Origin: Bacteroidota bacterium
GTDB taxonomy: Bacteria > Bacteroidota > Bacteroidia > UKL13-3
Direction: 5' to 3'
Length of the DNA stretch: 64,000 nt
Assembly: GCA_947457395.1 (NCBI GenBank)
Contig: CANGVA010000001.1
Location: 62,001 to 126,000, forward strand
The translations under genes and the position numbers were made by a program. Shown piece by piece: positions 9,113 to 18,397 of the stretch; the first letter of the stretch is position 1; each line of letters begins with the position of its first letter. The notes beneath the pieces are model-generated. The model was not told where the DNA came from. It ran no database searches and saw only the letters and a list, made by a program, of their open reading frames with translations.

Positions 9113-10437
9113 AACCCACAATTGCCGCATCCATAAAAGAGTTTTTCTCGCATGATATCTGGTATGTAAAACTGGAAAAATTTCCGCGCTGGCAGCGTGG
9201 TGTCATCAAGTTACTGCGCATATTATTGCTTGCTATCAATGATTATACCCAAAAACAGTTAGCGTTGCGGGCTACTGCACTTACGCTGTATACGCTTCTT
9301 TCCATTGTACCGGTAATAGCTATGGTTTTTGGCATTGCACAGGGTTTCGGTTTACAGCAATACCTAACTGATGAATTGAATAAGGCATTTGCCACCCAGC
9401 CTGAAATATTAAATAACCTGCTGCTATATGTACAGAACTTACTGGGCAATACCAAAGGGGGTATCATTGCCGGTTTTGGCTTCGCATTGCTGCTATGGTC
9501 GGTTCTTCAGGTGTTGGCAAATATTGAGGATGCCTTTAATTTTATCTGGCATGTACAAACTCCGCGTACTTGGGCACGTAAGTTCACCGATTATCTTAGC
9601 ATCATAATGTTAGCCCCATTATTTATAGTTTTTTCAGGCGTTGCCACTATTTTCATTAGCACGCAGATAAAATGGGTAGCACAGGAAATTTCTTTTCTCG
9701 GCTCAACCATTTCACAGTTAATTATTATCTCCATAAAGTTTTTACCTTATCTAACCACCTCGCTGCTTTTTTTTCTGCTTTATCTTGTTATGCCCAACAC
9801 AAGGGTTAAGCCATCGGCTGCTATTTATGCAGGTATAGTTGCCGGTATTGTTTTTCAGGTTTTTGAGTGGGCTTATATTGAGTTTCAAATTGGCGTTTCC
9901 AATTACAATACAATTTACGGCAGTTTTGCTTCCATTCCTTTATTTATCACGTTTCTTCAGTTCAGTTGGATTATTGTGCTTATTGGTGCCGAGATATCTT
10001 ATTCTGTTCAGCATGTGGTAGAGTACGAGAGTCGCGTTCAAATGGCAAGCCTCAGTCATGAAATGAAAATGGTGTATTCTTTATATTTACTCCATCATAT
10101 TGCAAACCGATTTAAAGAGGGAGATAAGCCCCCAACCATCAGGGAAATGAGCGGCAGATTAGGCTTGCAGGCAAATATTTGTAAAAATCTGCTGCATCAA
10201 CTAATACGTGCTAAACTTGTTGCCGAGAGCAATGAAGGAAAGAGTAAAGATCCTGTTTATTTGCCTGCCATGGATATTGCCCGACTGAATATTGCGTTTA
10301 TTGTTAGTAAACTGGAAAGTGTTGGTGAGTTAAGAAAATCCGACTCAGATACGCTCACTAAAATTAAATCTCTTTATAATGATCTGGAGCAGGCAACCTT
10401 TAATAGTGCAGCAAATAAGAATATTACTGCAATCTAA
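9109..10437 (+). CDS. YihY/BrkB family inner-membrane protein
   Basis: A 442-residue protein. A cytoplasmic N-terminus is followed by a six-helix core at about 60-300 with family phrases ALRATALTLYTLLSIVP, FNFIWHV, YLVMPNTRVKP and GSFASIPLFITFLQFSWIIV. The C-terminal 130 residues are soluble and resemble a winged helix (REMSGRLGLQANICKNLLHQ), a common extra domain in Bacteroidota members. The family was once called ribonuclease BN in error and its transport role is unclear. It is translationally coupled to the TSUP gene and abuts aat. Confidence 0.88.
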   Translation: MKPTIAASIKEFFSHDIWYVKLEKFPRWQRGVIKLLRILLLAINDYTQKQLALRATALTLYTLLSIVPVIAMVFGIAQGFGLQQYLTDELNKAFATQPEILNNLLLYVQNLLGNTKGGIIAGFGFALLLWSVLQVLANIEDAFNFIWHVQTPRTWARKFTDYLSIIMLAPLFIVFSGVATIFISTQIKWVAQEISFLGSTISQLIIISIKFLPYLTTSLLFFLLYLVMPNTRVKPSAAIYAGIVAGIVFQVFEWAYIEFQIGVSNYNTIYGSFASIPLFITFLQFSWIIVLIGAEISYSVQHVVEYESRVQMASLSHEMKMVYSLYLLHHIANRFKEGDKPPTIREMSGRLGLQANICKNLLHQLIRAKLVAESNEGKSKDPVYLPAMDIARLNIAFIVSKLESVGELRKSDSDTLTKIKSLYNDLEQATFNSAANKNITAI

Positions 10438-11025
10438 ATGTGTATGCTTACTGCTGATGAACTGCTTTTTGGTTACATGTGTGGAGTTTTTCCTATGGCT
10501 GATCCGGGCGATGGAGATGCCATATACTGGTATGATCCCCAGCAAAGGGGCATTATTCCGCTGGATGGACTAAAAATAAGCAACTCACTCAAGCAAACTT
10601 TGCATAGTAACAAATTTCATGTAACAATTAATACTGAGTTTGAAGCTGTGGTAAGGGCGTGCGCCAACCGTACGGAAACTTGGATATCGGAAGAAATTGT
10701 GGAGGCTTACGCATCGTTGCATGAAATGGGGTATGCGTATAGTTTTGAAACACGAAACACCCAAAATCAGTTGGTTGGTGGACTTTATGGTGTGGCCATA
10801 GGTCGTGCTTTTTTTGGAGAATCAATGTTTCATACAGAACGTGACGCTTCCAAGGTGGCATTGGTACATTTGGTTAACTGGCTCAACCAAAACCATTTTA
10901 CACTGCTGGATACGCAATACATAACCCCACATCTACAATCGCTGGGGGGTATTGAAATAAACCGCGATGAATACCGGAGGCGACTGGCTGATGCCTTAGG
11001 TAAAGAAATGCTGAGTAACCACTAA
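10438..11025 (+). CDS. aat: leucyl/phenylalanyl-tRNA--protein transferase
   Basis: A 195-residue Aat enzyme. The family motif is visible as GVFPMADPGDGDAIYWYDP near residues 17-35, then GGLYGVAIGRAFFGESMF near 99-116, and the C-terminal DTQYITPHLQSLGGIEI. Aat adds Leu or Phe to proteins with N-terminal Lys or Arg, marking them for ClpAP through the N-degron pathway. The ATG is immediately after the stop of the YihY gene, so cotranslation is likely. It converges on pnuC with a 4-base overlap. Confidence 0.96.
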   Translation: MCMLTADELLFGYMCGVFPMADPGDGDAIYWYDPQQRGIIPLDGLKISNSLKQTLHSNKFHVTINTEFEAVVRACANRTETWISEEIVEAYASLHEMGYAYSFETRNTQNQLVGGLYGVAIGRAFFGESMFHTERDASKVALVHLVNWLNQNHFTLLDTQYITPHLQSLGGIEINRDEYRRRLADALGKEMLSNH

Positions 11026-11618
11026 GCCATCAACTTGCAAGGATGCTTTGCCAGTAAATATGATTTGCGCCAATTATAAAAACCGCTAATGGATAGAAAG
11101 AAATAGATGGTCGCCATAAAGGCCATTCCTTGTAAATTAGCCTGCATATATAGCCAAGTAGATAGGCCGTTTAAAACGATCCAATAGAGCCAACCCGTTA
11201 AGATCTTTCTTGATTCTTTATAGGTAGCTATTAAGCTAAAAATCGTGATAAAAACATCAAGCGGCTTTAACTCAATACCATCTAAACTAGCTGAAGCGTA
11301 TATTAGCAAAGCTGAAAATAGTAATCCGCAAAGCAGCACCAATATTTGTGTTATTGCAGGCCAGTTTTTAACAGGTCTTTGATGATTTACACCGCCATAC
11401 CAATACCACCAACCATACACGCCCATGGCTGCATAGAATAAATATAATACGAGTTGACCCCAAAGTTGCTTATCGGCAAACAATATGCAACCGGCAACCG
11501 ATGAAAAGATGCCAAATATCCAACAGCTAATTTTTTCGCGTGTAAGTAAGTAGTTATAAATGAATGTGGTGATAATAGCAACCCATTCCAGCAACTCAAA
11601 ATTAAACCAGTTTATCAA
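11022..11618 (-). CDS. pnuC: PnuC-type nicotinamide riboside transporter
   Basis: A 198-residue membrane protein with about seven hydrophobic segments. It carries the PnuC hallmarks: an early EWVAIITTFIYNYLLTREK segment, the aromatic motif GVYGWWYW in the middle, and a C-terminal GLSTWLYMQ-to-YNW region. PnuC moves nicotinamide riboside by facilitated diffusion with intracellular phosphorylation; related PnuT proteins move thiamine, and substrate cannot be told here. There is no room for a riboswitch in the 35 bases upstream of its start before apaG. Confidence 0.88.
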   Translation of the reverse strand: MINWFNFELLEWVAIITTFIYNYLLTREKISCWIFGIFSSVAGCILFADKQLWGQLVLYLFYAAMGVYGWWYWYGGVNHQRPVKNWPAITQILVLLCGLLFSALLIYASASLDGIELKPLDVFITIFSLIATYKESRKILTGWLYWIVLNGLSTWLYMQANLQGMAFMATIYFFLSISGFYNWRKSYLLAKHPCKLMA

Positions 11619-11653
11619 AGTAGTTTAAATAAAGATTGAGAAAACTAGAAAAG

Positions 11654-12055
11654 CTAATTCATCTTAAATGGGGCAATCAGCAAAAATCTTGGAATGCGAA
11701 CTTCAAATCTTTTGCCATCCAGTTGTCTTTCCATCAAGTAAGTGCCATGCATACAGCCGATATCCGAAATCAGGTTACATCCTGATACGTAAGAATGTGA
11801 CTCTCCCGGCTCTAATATTGGTTGTTGGCCCACTACGCCTTCGCCTTCTACCTCACTCTTTTCAAAAGTTACGTCATTAATATACCAATGCCTGCGCAGC
11901 AGCTTCACTGTAAAATCTCCCCGATTTTCAATGGTGATGCGGTAAGCAAACATATGTCCTGCAGATGCGCCCGAAACTCGGTCGTTCTGGTAGGCAGTTT
12001 CTACCGTAATTTTAACATCATGGGTTATTGCTGTAGGCATATGCTTTAAAAACAC
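11654..12055 (-). CDS. apaG: ApaG domain protein
   Basis: A 133-residue single-domain ApaG protein with an Ig-like beta-sandwich pattern. It contains the glycine signature EGEGVVGQQPILEPGESHSY and the ending RIPRFLLIAP. ApaG is linked to Co/Mg resistance and Ap4A metabolism in enterobacteria, but its biochemical role is unsettled. A start at the internal ATG (MPTAITHDV, base 12040) fits family length as well as the first ATG. It lies upstream of pnuC with a 35-base gap. Confidence 0.92.
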   Translation of the reverse strand: MFLKHMPTAITHDVKITVETAYQNDRVSGASAGHMFAYRITIENRGDFTVKLLRRHWYINDVTFEKSEVEGEGVVGQQPILEPGESHSYVSGCNLISDIGCMHGTYLMERQLDGKRFEVRIPRFLLIAPFKMN

Positions 12056-12250
12056 ATCCGAATTACGGTAAACTTTACTCCAATTCCAAAGGCTAAAAGT
12101 AAAAAGTCTCTCATCTTTACTACCTCAAGGTGAAACCCCCTTTGCAGCCCATTTTGTTTAACAATGGCTTCACAATCTAATAGTATTGGGCTAACATGCA
12201 GCTAACACAGGCGTTACAAGCTATGCTCAATTTTGTGAAACTCCAATTAA

Positions 12251-13096
12251 ATGAGTAAACGCAAATTAAAACTGGCTGTATTATCTGATATACACCTTGG
12301 CACCATCGGTTGCAGAGCTGCTGCAGTTAATCAGTATTTAAAATCTATTGACCCTGAAATTTTGGTTTTAAATGGCGACATCATAGATATGTGGCAGTTT
12401 AAAAAACGATACTGGCCAGAGTCTCATATGAAAGTGGTGCAGCGCATTTTTAAAATGATGGCCAATGGTACACGTGTATTTTATCTCACGGGTAATCATG
12501 ATGAAATGCTCAGAAAATTTACTGATTTTAAATTGGGTAATTTAGAGCTGAGAGATAAGCTGGTACTTAATCTGGATGGTAAAAAAGCATGGATTTTTCA
12601 TGGCGATGTATTTGATGTAACCATGAAGCGTAGTAAGTGGCTTGCCAAATTGGGAGCGATTGGCTATGATACGCTCATTTGGATTAATACCATTGTAAAT
12701 GGAGTATCGGAAAATTTTGGCCGGGGTAGGGTTTCACTATCCAAGAAAGTTAAGAATAGTGTAAAGCAAGCCATTAAATTTATTGACGATTTTGAGCAAA
12801 CAGCCATAGATATGGCTATATATCATGAGTATGATTACGTGGTTTGTGGGCATATTCATCAGCCAACCAAGCGCATGCATCAGAGTGAGCATGGGAAAAC
12901 ACTTTACCTCAATTCTGGCGACTGGATTGAAAACTTAACTGCGCTTGAATACAATAACGGAGAGTGGGTCATTTATTATCACACTGATCAAACCGAAGAT
13001 CATGTTATTGATGAAGATGAGCTGAAAGTAAAACTACCATCTATACAAAACATGTATGATTTAATTACCACTCGGCAGGTGGCATTCAATACATAA
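12251..13096 (+). CDS. LpxH-like UDP-2,3-diacylglucosamine diphosphatase / metallophosphoesterase
   Basis: A 281-residue calcineurin-fold phosphoesterase with the full metal-ligand set: SDIHLG at about 11-16, NGDIIDMW near 39-46, GNHDEML near 80-86, HGDVFD near 114-119 and GHIHQPT near 199-205. The COG2908 relatives include LpxH, which cleaves UDP-diacylglucosamine to lipid X in lipid A synthesis. That role is plausible but not proven, since Bacteroidota carry several paralogues. It sits 22 bases upstream of a GT-B glycosyltransferase, supporting an envelope function. Confidence 0.85.
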   Translation: MSKRKLKLAVLSDIHLGTIGCRAAAVNQYLKSIDPEILVLNGDIIDMWQFKKRYWPESHMKVVQRIFKMMANGTRVFYLTGNHDEMLRKFTDFKLGNLELRDKLVLNLDGKKAWIFHGDVFDVTMKRSKWLAKLGAIGYDTLIWINTIVNGVSENFGRGRVSLSKKVKNSVKQAIKFIDDFEQTAIDMAIYHEYDYVVCGHIHQPTKRMHQSEHGKTLYLNSGDWIENLTALEYNNGEWVIYYHTDQTEDHVIDEDELKVKLPSIQNMYDLITTRQVAFNT

Positions 13097-13118
13097 TTTA
13101 AAACTCAATCAGGCGATT

Positions 13119-14126
13119 ATGAAAATTTTATTTGCCATACAGGCTACCGGAAACGGTCATATTAGTCGGGCAAGAGAAGTATTGCCGCATCTACTTAAAC
13201 ATGGAGAGGTGGATGTGCTTACCAGTGGCCGGCAAGCTGAGGTATCACTACCTGTATTGATTAAATACAGGCACAAAGGCATTGGTTTTACATTTGGTAA
13301 AAAAGGCGGTATAGATATAATAGATTCGGTGAAACACTTAAGGCCTTTTCATTTTATAAAAGATATTTTGAATTTTCCCGTTGAACAGTATGATTTGGTA
13401 ATAAATGATTTTGAGCCAGTAACCGCATGGGCATGCAAACTTAAAGGTAAGCCATGCATTGCACTTAGTCATCAGTCATCTTTTTTATCAAAGAAAACAC
13501 CAAGGCCGGTAAACAAAGATGCATTTGCAGAAGGCGTCTTTAGACATTATGCCCCCTCAACCGCGCAGTATGGTTTTCATTTTAAACCCTATGACCATTT
13601 TATCTATACTCCGGTAATACGAAAGGAAATAAGAAGACTGGAACCGCAATTTAAAGAGCACATCACTGTTTATCTGCCTGCACATGCCGATAATTTGCTT
13701 ATACCTCATTTTAAGAAACTAAAAGAGGTAAAATGGCATATTTTTTCCAAGCACAGCAGAACGGCATTCAGCATAGAAAATATAGAAGTAAAGCCGGTAA
13801 CTAACGAGGCTTTCACAGCAAGTCTGGCTGCAGGCAATGGACTGCTAACTGCGGGTGGATTTGAGAGTCCTGCCGAGGCAATTTACCTCCGAAAAAAAGT
13901 TCTGTCGGTTCCTATGCACAATCAGTATGAGCAATTATGTAATGCCGAGGCTATGAAAGGTCTGGGTATAACTGTAGTTAAAAAAGTAGACGATGCGTTT
14001 GCATCACATCTTAGCGGCTGGCTAAATTTTGCAATGCCTCCAGCTATTCATTATGCTGATCATACCGAACGAATTGTTGAGCAACTGGTTTCAGATTATT
14101 GCAGGGAGTGGGCTATTGCTTTTTAA
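13119..14126 (+). CDS. GT-B fold glycosyltransferase family protein
   Basis: A 335-residue protein. It begins MKILFAIQATGNGHISRA, the MurG/GT28-like glycine-rich N-terminal loop with the GNGH motif. The C-terminal half has a nucleotide-sugar-binding style segment AGGFESPAEAIYLRKKVLSVP, like the UDP-binding site of MurG or MGDG synthase relatives. The acceptor is unknown. The upstream LpxH-like gene suggests glycolipid or lipid A related work, which is inference. It overlaps the convergent glycosyltransferase gene by 4 bases. Confidence 0.8.
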   Translation: MKILFAIQATGNGHISRAREVLPHLLKHGEVDVLTSGRQAEVSLPVLIKYRHKGIGFTFGKKGGIDIIDSVKHLRPFHFIKDILNFPVEQYDLVINDFEPVTAWACKLKGKPCIALSHQSSFLSKKTPRPVNKDAFAEGVFRHYAPSTAQYGFHFKPYDHFIYTPVIRKEIRRLEPQFKEHITVYLPAHADNLLIPHFKKLKEVKWHIFSKHSRTAFSIENIEVKPVTNEAFTASLAAGNGLLTAGGFESPAEAIYLRKKVLSVPMHNQYEQLCNAEAMKGLGITVVKKVDDAFASHLSGWLNFAMPPAIHYADHTERIVEQLVSDYCREWAIAF

Positions 14127-16084
14127 TTACCCAATTTTGAAACGGCATTGAGTATAATTGAAAGATCTTTTTCAATAGCGTAATCCCGTGCATACGTAAA
14201 ATTAATTTTATGTAATGCCGCCTCATTCATCTCCCTGTTATGGTAAGCATCAATCGGTGATAATACGTTTTTCTTTAGCTTGGGTAAAGATGTATTACCG
14301 ATATTTTTGGCATATCCAACCCAGGTTTTATCTCCAACGAGAACAGAAAAAATATTAAGGAGTAAATGTGTTCTGTTTTTAACCATCACCAGTAAAAGTG
14401 GCAACAGGGGAATAAATAGCAGGCAGAGTAATACATCAAGTATTCGCTTTTTTCTTAACTGTAAAGAATTATTTAGAGCAAGATTAATTTCAAGTGTATA
14501 AAAATCACCTTGTGTATTTTTATCATTACTTCCAATGATAAACAAGCTTTCTTCAGGGACAATTTTAAACTGGATATCCGGTTTGCTAATTTGACCCATC
14601 CACCCAATAATTTGTTGTGCAGAAACATCTCTGGAGCAAAAGATAATTTCTTCAACCCTAAAAAGGTCAACAACATCCGGAAGATTTTCTATGGTGCCCA
14701 AATAATGATCGTCTGTTACCGAGGGCTTTCCGGTACTCACATATCCGGCATAATCGCATCCTGCCTTTACTTTATTTAGTAAATCATGCACCCTTTCGGC
14801 CTCTTCACGGCTACCCACAATAATTGTTTTGGTAGCAACCTTCATGCTTAAGCTAATCTTTTTAAATTGAGTGGCATACCACCACAACCGGTTTGTAGCT
14901 GCAGCAAGAAAGGCCCATGCAGCACCAAACAAGATAAGTGCCCGCGAGAAACGATATCCTTCAGGAACAAAGGCGTAAAAAACAGCAATAGCAATGGTGC
15001 CATAAAACACACCCTTAAACACTGCAGAAAATGAACGTGTTTTTTCATAAGCCCCGCTCATGTATAATCCGCCCAGCCAAAGCAGTGTATAAATAATCCC
15101 GTTTACTGTCATAAACTCAAGTGGGTATTCAATGCCTTCACCAAATCTCACCCGCTGAGCCCAGTAAGATTGAATGATATACATACCTGCATAAAACAGC
15201 AAAGCATCTGCCAATGGTTTCAGCAGATTTTTTATAAAACGTATAAATAGTGAAAGTGCAGCACGGATATAAATTGCAAGGTTAATAAGTAAACCAAAAG
15301 TGGCTGCATGCTTTTGTGAATAGTGTTTGTGCGCAAACGTTATCATGGCGCGGTAAAACACAAATACATAATTGATGCTTGATTTTTTTGTGCTTTCGCC
15401 CTTATAATGGATAATGGTGGTATGCGGATAATAGTAGTTTTTAAAACCACCCAACGTTATACGGTAACTCAAATCAATATCTTCACCATACATAAAATAA
15501 TCCTCATCTAGCAGGCCTATTTTATCCAGAACCGATTTTCGAAGCATCATGAATGCTCCTGCCAAAACATCTACACTGTGTACCTCATTGTTACTTAAGT
15601 ATCCTAAATGGTAGCGGCCAAAACGTTTTGATTTTGGAAACAATGCTGATAGGCCGAACATTTTATAAAAAGCCACTTCCGGAGTGGGCAGACCTCTTTT
15701 AGATTCAGGCAAAAAATGACCTTTGCCATCAATCATTTTTACACCAGCCGCTCCGGCATCTGGTGTAGCATCCATAAACTGAAGAATTTTTTGAAAACAG
15801 TCTTCCTCTACAACCGTATCGGGGTTAAGCAATAGCACATATTGGCCTTTGCTTTGCTTGATTGCCTGATTATTGGCTTTTGAAAAGCCTACATTTTCTT
15901 TATTTTCAATTAAAATTACCTCAGGAAAATTCCGTCTAACCATTTCGCAGCTACCGTCTGCCGAATGGTTGTCAACCACTAGAACCTCAGCCTCCATGCC
16001 TGCGCAGGCTTTTCTCACAGCATACAACGCCTGCTCCAAGAAATAGCGCACATTATAATTAACAATTACAACAGAAATTTTCAT
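14123..16084 (-). CDS. GT2 glycosyltransferase fused to membrane and sugar-transferase-like region
   Basis: The track begins at TTG (16096); the ATG at 16084 gives MKISVVIVNYNVRYFLEQAL, the canonical GT2 start, and 653 residues. Residues 1-270 are a WbbL-like GT2 domain (VVDNHSADGS, LLNPDTVVE, EDIDLSYRI). Then come several membrane segments (about 270-400) and a soluble Rossmann-like domain (about 420-530, KTIIVGSREEAERVHDLL) like that of WbaP/EpsL sugar transferases. The C-terminus has a membrane-anchored KKRILDVLLCLLFIPLLPLLL segment and VLVGDKTWVGYA, which resembles part of a polyprenyl-phosphate sugar-1-phosphate transferase. The usual catalytic block (KFRSM, GLTG) is not seen. The role is probably in surface polysaccharide assembly. 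Confidence 0.85.
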   Translation of the reverse strand: MKISVVIVNYNVRYFLEQALYAVRKACAGMEAEVLVVDNHSADGSCEMVRRNFPEVILIENKENVGFSKANNQAIKQSKGQYVLLLNPDTVVEEDCFQKILQFMDATPDAGAAGVKMIDGKGHFLPESKRGLPTPEVAFYKMFGLSALFPKSKRFGRYHLGYLSNNEVHSVDVLAGAFMMLRKSVLDKIGLLDEDYFMYGEDIDLSYRITLGGFKNYYYPHTTIIHYKGESTKKSSINYVFVFYRAMITFAHKHYSQKHAATFGLLINLAIYIRAALSLFIRFIKNLLKPLADALLFYAGMYIIQSYWAQRVRFGEGIEYPLEFMTVNGIIYTLLWLGGLYMSGAYEKTRSFSAVFKGVFYGTIAIAVFYAFVPEGYRFSRALILFGAAWAFLAAATNRLWWYATQFKKISLSMKVATKTIIVGSREEAERVHDLLNKVKAGCDYAGYVSTGKPSVTDDHYLGTIENLPDVVDLFRVEEIIFCSRDVSAQQIIGWMGQISKPDIQFKIVPEESLFIIGSNDKNTQGDFYTLEINLALNNSLQLRKKRILDVLLCLLFIPLLPLLLVMVKNRTHLLLNIFSVLVGDKTWVGYAKNIGNTSLPKLKKNVLSPIDAYHNREMNEAALHKINFTYARDYAIEKDLSIILNAVSKLGN

Positions 16085-16222
16085 GTAATAACCCAACGAA
16101 TATATGAATAGTTAAGGGTTTTATTATCAGCTAAGGTGTCACAGATATGTAAGCATAGATAGCCTTTATCATAGCCCTTTCGTTTGTTTAGCTTACGTAT
16201 TAGGTAAACTTACTTTTGCTAA

Positions 16223-16828
16223 TTAATGCTGATAGGGCACCCTCAGTGCAATGCTTCTGCCAAGTGTTATTTCATCAGCATACTCCAGTTCTCCTCCAAT
16301 GGCTATCCCGCGTGAAATGGTGGTTAAGGTTACCCCCAAATCACGCAGTTTTTTGGACAGATAAAAAACGGTGGTATCTCCTTCCATGGTAGCGCTCAGT
16401 GCCATAATTACTTCAGTGGTTCCTTCCGTGCGGATACGCTCAATCAATTTATTGATAAACAAGTTATCAGGACCAATTCCGTTTGCTGGTGATATGAGGC
16501 CACCCAAAATGTGATAGGTTCCTGTAAATTGTCCTGTATTTTCAATAGCAATTACATCGCGCAAATCCTCTACCACACATATGAGTTGTTGGTTGCGTTT
16601 GGGGTTATTACAAATATTACATAATGCTGTGTCACTTACATTGCCGCACCTACTGCAATACTGAACCAATGTGCGCAGGCGAAAAATGGCATCACTCATT
16701 TTTAATACATCAGGCTCTTTTTGTTTGAGTAAAAAAAGCACCATGCGCATGGCTGATTTTTTGCCTATGCCCGGAAACTTGGAAAGTTCATTAACGGCTT
16801 CTTCTATCAGGTGTGACGGATAATTCAT
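16223..16828 (-). CDS. recR: recombination mediator protein RecR
   Basis: A 201-residue RecR. A helix-hairpin-helix is visible at LSKFPGIGKKSAMRM (about 15-29). A four-cysteine zinc finger follows (CSRCGNVSDTALCNIC, about 58-73). The Toprim domain begins ICVVEDLRDVIAIE (about 83-96), and the C-terminus is TLGRSIALRVPY. With RecO and RecF it loads RecA on gapped DNA. The length is normal and the start is ATG. It is divergent from the symporter gene, with about 100 bases between them. Confidence 0.97.
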   Translation of the reverse strand: MNYPSHLIEEAVNELSKFPGIGKKSAMRMVLFLLKQKEPDVLKMSDAIFRLRTLVQYCSRCGNVSDTALCNICNNPKRNQQLICVVEDLRDVIAIENTGQFTGTYHILGGLISPANGIGPDNLFINKLIERIRTEGTTEVIMALSATMEGDTTVFYLSKKLRDLGVTLTTISRGIAIGGELEYADEITLGRSIALRVPYQH

Positions 16829-16916
16829 GCATTACAAATGTAAGTGCAATGTCCTATTTTTTAACGGGTGTGCAAGGGTTGTGGTTAACTATTTTTTAAC
16901 ATGCCCAACTATCAAT

Positions 16917-16924
16917 TAGTTTTG
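16917..16924 (+). promoter_or_regulatory. candidate -7 box TAGTTTTG directly before the symporter start
   Basis: An exact match to TAnnTTTG that ends 5 bases before the ATG at 16930. If real, transcription would start at or beside the start codon, giving a leaderless or near-leaderless mRNA. A T-run about 20 bases upstream is only a poor -33 element. Confidence 0.35.
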
Positions 16925-16929
16925 TTCGC

Positions 16930-18396
16930 ATGTCGCCTTTTTTGTTGTTTTCTTTCGTAATTATCTACTTTCTTGTGCTCCTGGGTGTAGCGTTTTATAC
17001 CTCACGCAACTCCAACAACGAAACTTTTTTTATTGGTAATAAAAGTAGTAACTGGATGCTGGTGGCTTTTGGCATGATCGGCACCTCTCTTAGCGGTGTT
17101 ACTTTCATTTCGGTGCCGGGCACGGTAGGGGCAGCAGGCTTCAGCTACTTTCAGGTGGTGCTGGGTTATTTCATCGGATACTTTGCCGTAGCTTATATTC
17201 TACTGCCACTTTATTATAAACTCAATCTTACTTCCATTTACCACTATTTGGATCATCGCTTTGGTACGAATAGCTATAAAACAGGGGCATTGTTTTTTAT
17301 TATTTCCCGAACCATGGGTGCCACCCTTAGGCTCTATTTGGTAATTAATGTAATGCAGTTGTTTATTTTGGACCAATTGGGTGTGCCTTTTATGGCCACT
17401 ACCCTGATTATATTACTCATGATTTTACTTTATACGTTTAAAGGCGGAGTAAAAACCATTGTTTGGACCGATACGCTGCAAACATTTTTTATGTTACTTG
17501 CACTAGTGGTTTGTGTGGGCTATATTTTAAATGATTTGGATTTATCTTTTGGCAATGCATGGAATCAGCTAAATGAATTGGGGTATACCCATATGTTTGG
17601 AACTGATGTGTTGGATAAAAAATTCTTTTTAAAGCAAATAATTGGCGGTGCCTTTATTACCATCAGTATGACCGGCCTTGATCAGGAAATGATGCAGAAG
17701 AATATCAGTGTTAAAACACTGGGCGATTCGCAAAAAAATATGATTAGCTTCAGTACTATTATGGTTTTGGTCAACTTTTTATTTCTGATTTTAGGTGGGC
17801 TGTTGTATCTGTTTGCTCAAAGTAAAGGTATAGATGTAAAAGGAGACGACCTGTTTCCAACCGTTGCGCTTCAATATTTACCGCCTGCTATTTCTATTAT
17901 ATTTATAATTGGGCTTATATCGGCTTTGTTTCCATCGGCTGATGGCGCCATTACCGCCTTAACCTCTTCTTTTTGTATTGATATATTAGGTATACAGCGT
18001 AATGAAAACTTGAGCGAAACACAAAAGTCAACCACCAGAAAAATGGTACACCTAACGTTTGCTGCAATTTTTGTAGCCTGTGTTTTTGTGTTTAAGTTCA
18101 TTAATAACAAATCCATTATAACAATTTTACTGGATGTGGCAGGATATACCTACGGCCCCTTGCTGGGCTTATTTGCATTTGGTATTTTAACCAAGCGTAG
18201 GCTTAACGATAAACTGGCGCCCGTAATTTGTTTATTGGCACCGGCAATTTGTTATGCTTTACAAATAAATGCGTCATCTGTTTTTGGTAATTATCAGATT
18301 GGTATTGAAATGCTGATTTTAAATGGTGCCATGACCTTTGGCGGATTATGGCTCATAAGCAAGCAAACAAGTAGGTTATTGGTTAAATTGGTATAG
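16930..18396 (+). CDS. sodium:solute symporter (SSS family)
   Basis: A 488-residue integral membrane protein with about 13 hydrophobic segments. Family signatures include GMIGTSLSGVTFISVPG near residues 48-64, the FRxxGA-like phrase YTFKGGVKTIVWTD near 174-187, and ALFPSADGAITALTSSF near 336-352. It uses the Na+ gradient to import a solute such as a sugar, amino acid or carboxylate; the substrate cannot be deduced. The gene is monocistronic, divergent from recR, and ends 1 base before the convergent stop at 18398. Confidence 0.93.
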   Translation: MSPFLLFSFVIIYFLVLLGVAFYTSRNSNNETFFIGNKSSNWMLVAFGMIGTSLSGVTFISVPGTVGAAGFSYFQVVLGYFIGYFAVAYILLPLYYKLNLTSIYHYLDHRFGTNSYKTGALFFIISRTMGATLRLYLVINVMQLFILDQLGVPFMATTLIILLMILLYTFKGGVKTIVWTDTLQTFFMLLALVVCVGYILNDLDLSFGNAWNQLNELGYTHMFGTDVLDKKFFLKQIIGGAFITISMTGLDQEMMQKNISVKTLGDSQKNMISFSTIMVLVNFLFLILGGLLYLFAQSKGIDVKGDDLFPTVALQYLPPAISIIFIIGLISALFPSADGAITALTSSFCIDILGIQRNENLSETQKSTTRKMVHLTFAAIFVACVFVFKFINNKSIITILLDVAGYTYGPLLGLFAFGILTKRRLNDKLAPVICLLAPAICYALQINASSVFGNYQIGIEMLILNGAMTFGGLWLISKQTSRLLVKLV

Positions 18397-18397
18397 C

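Noticed and set aside
10379-10573. Small ORF across the YihY-aat junction.
   Set aside because: It is out of frame with both genes and consists of shadow sequence of each.
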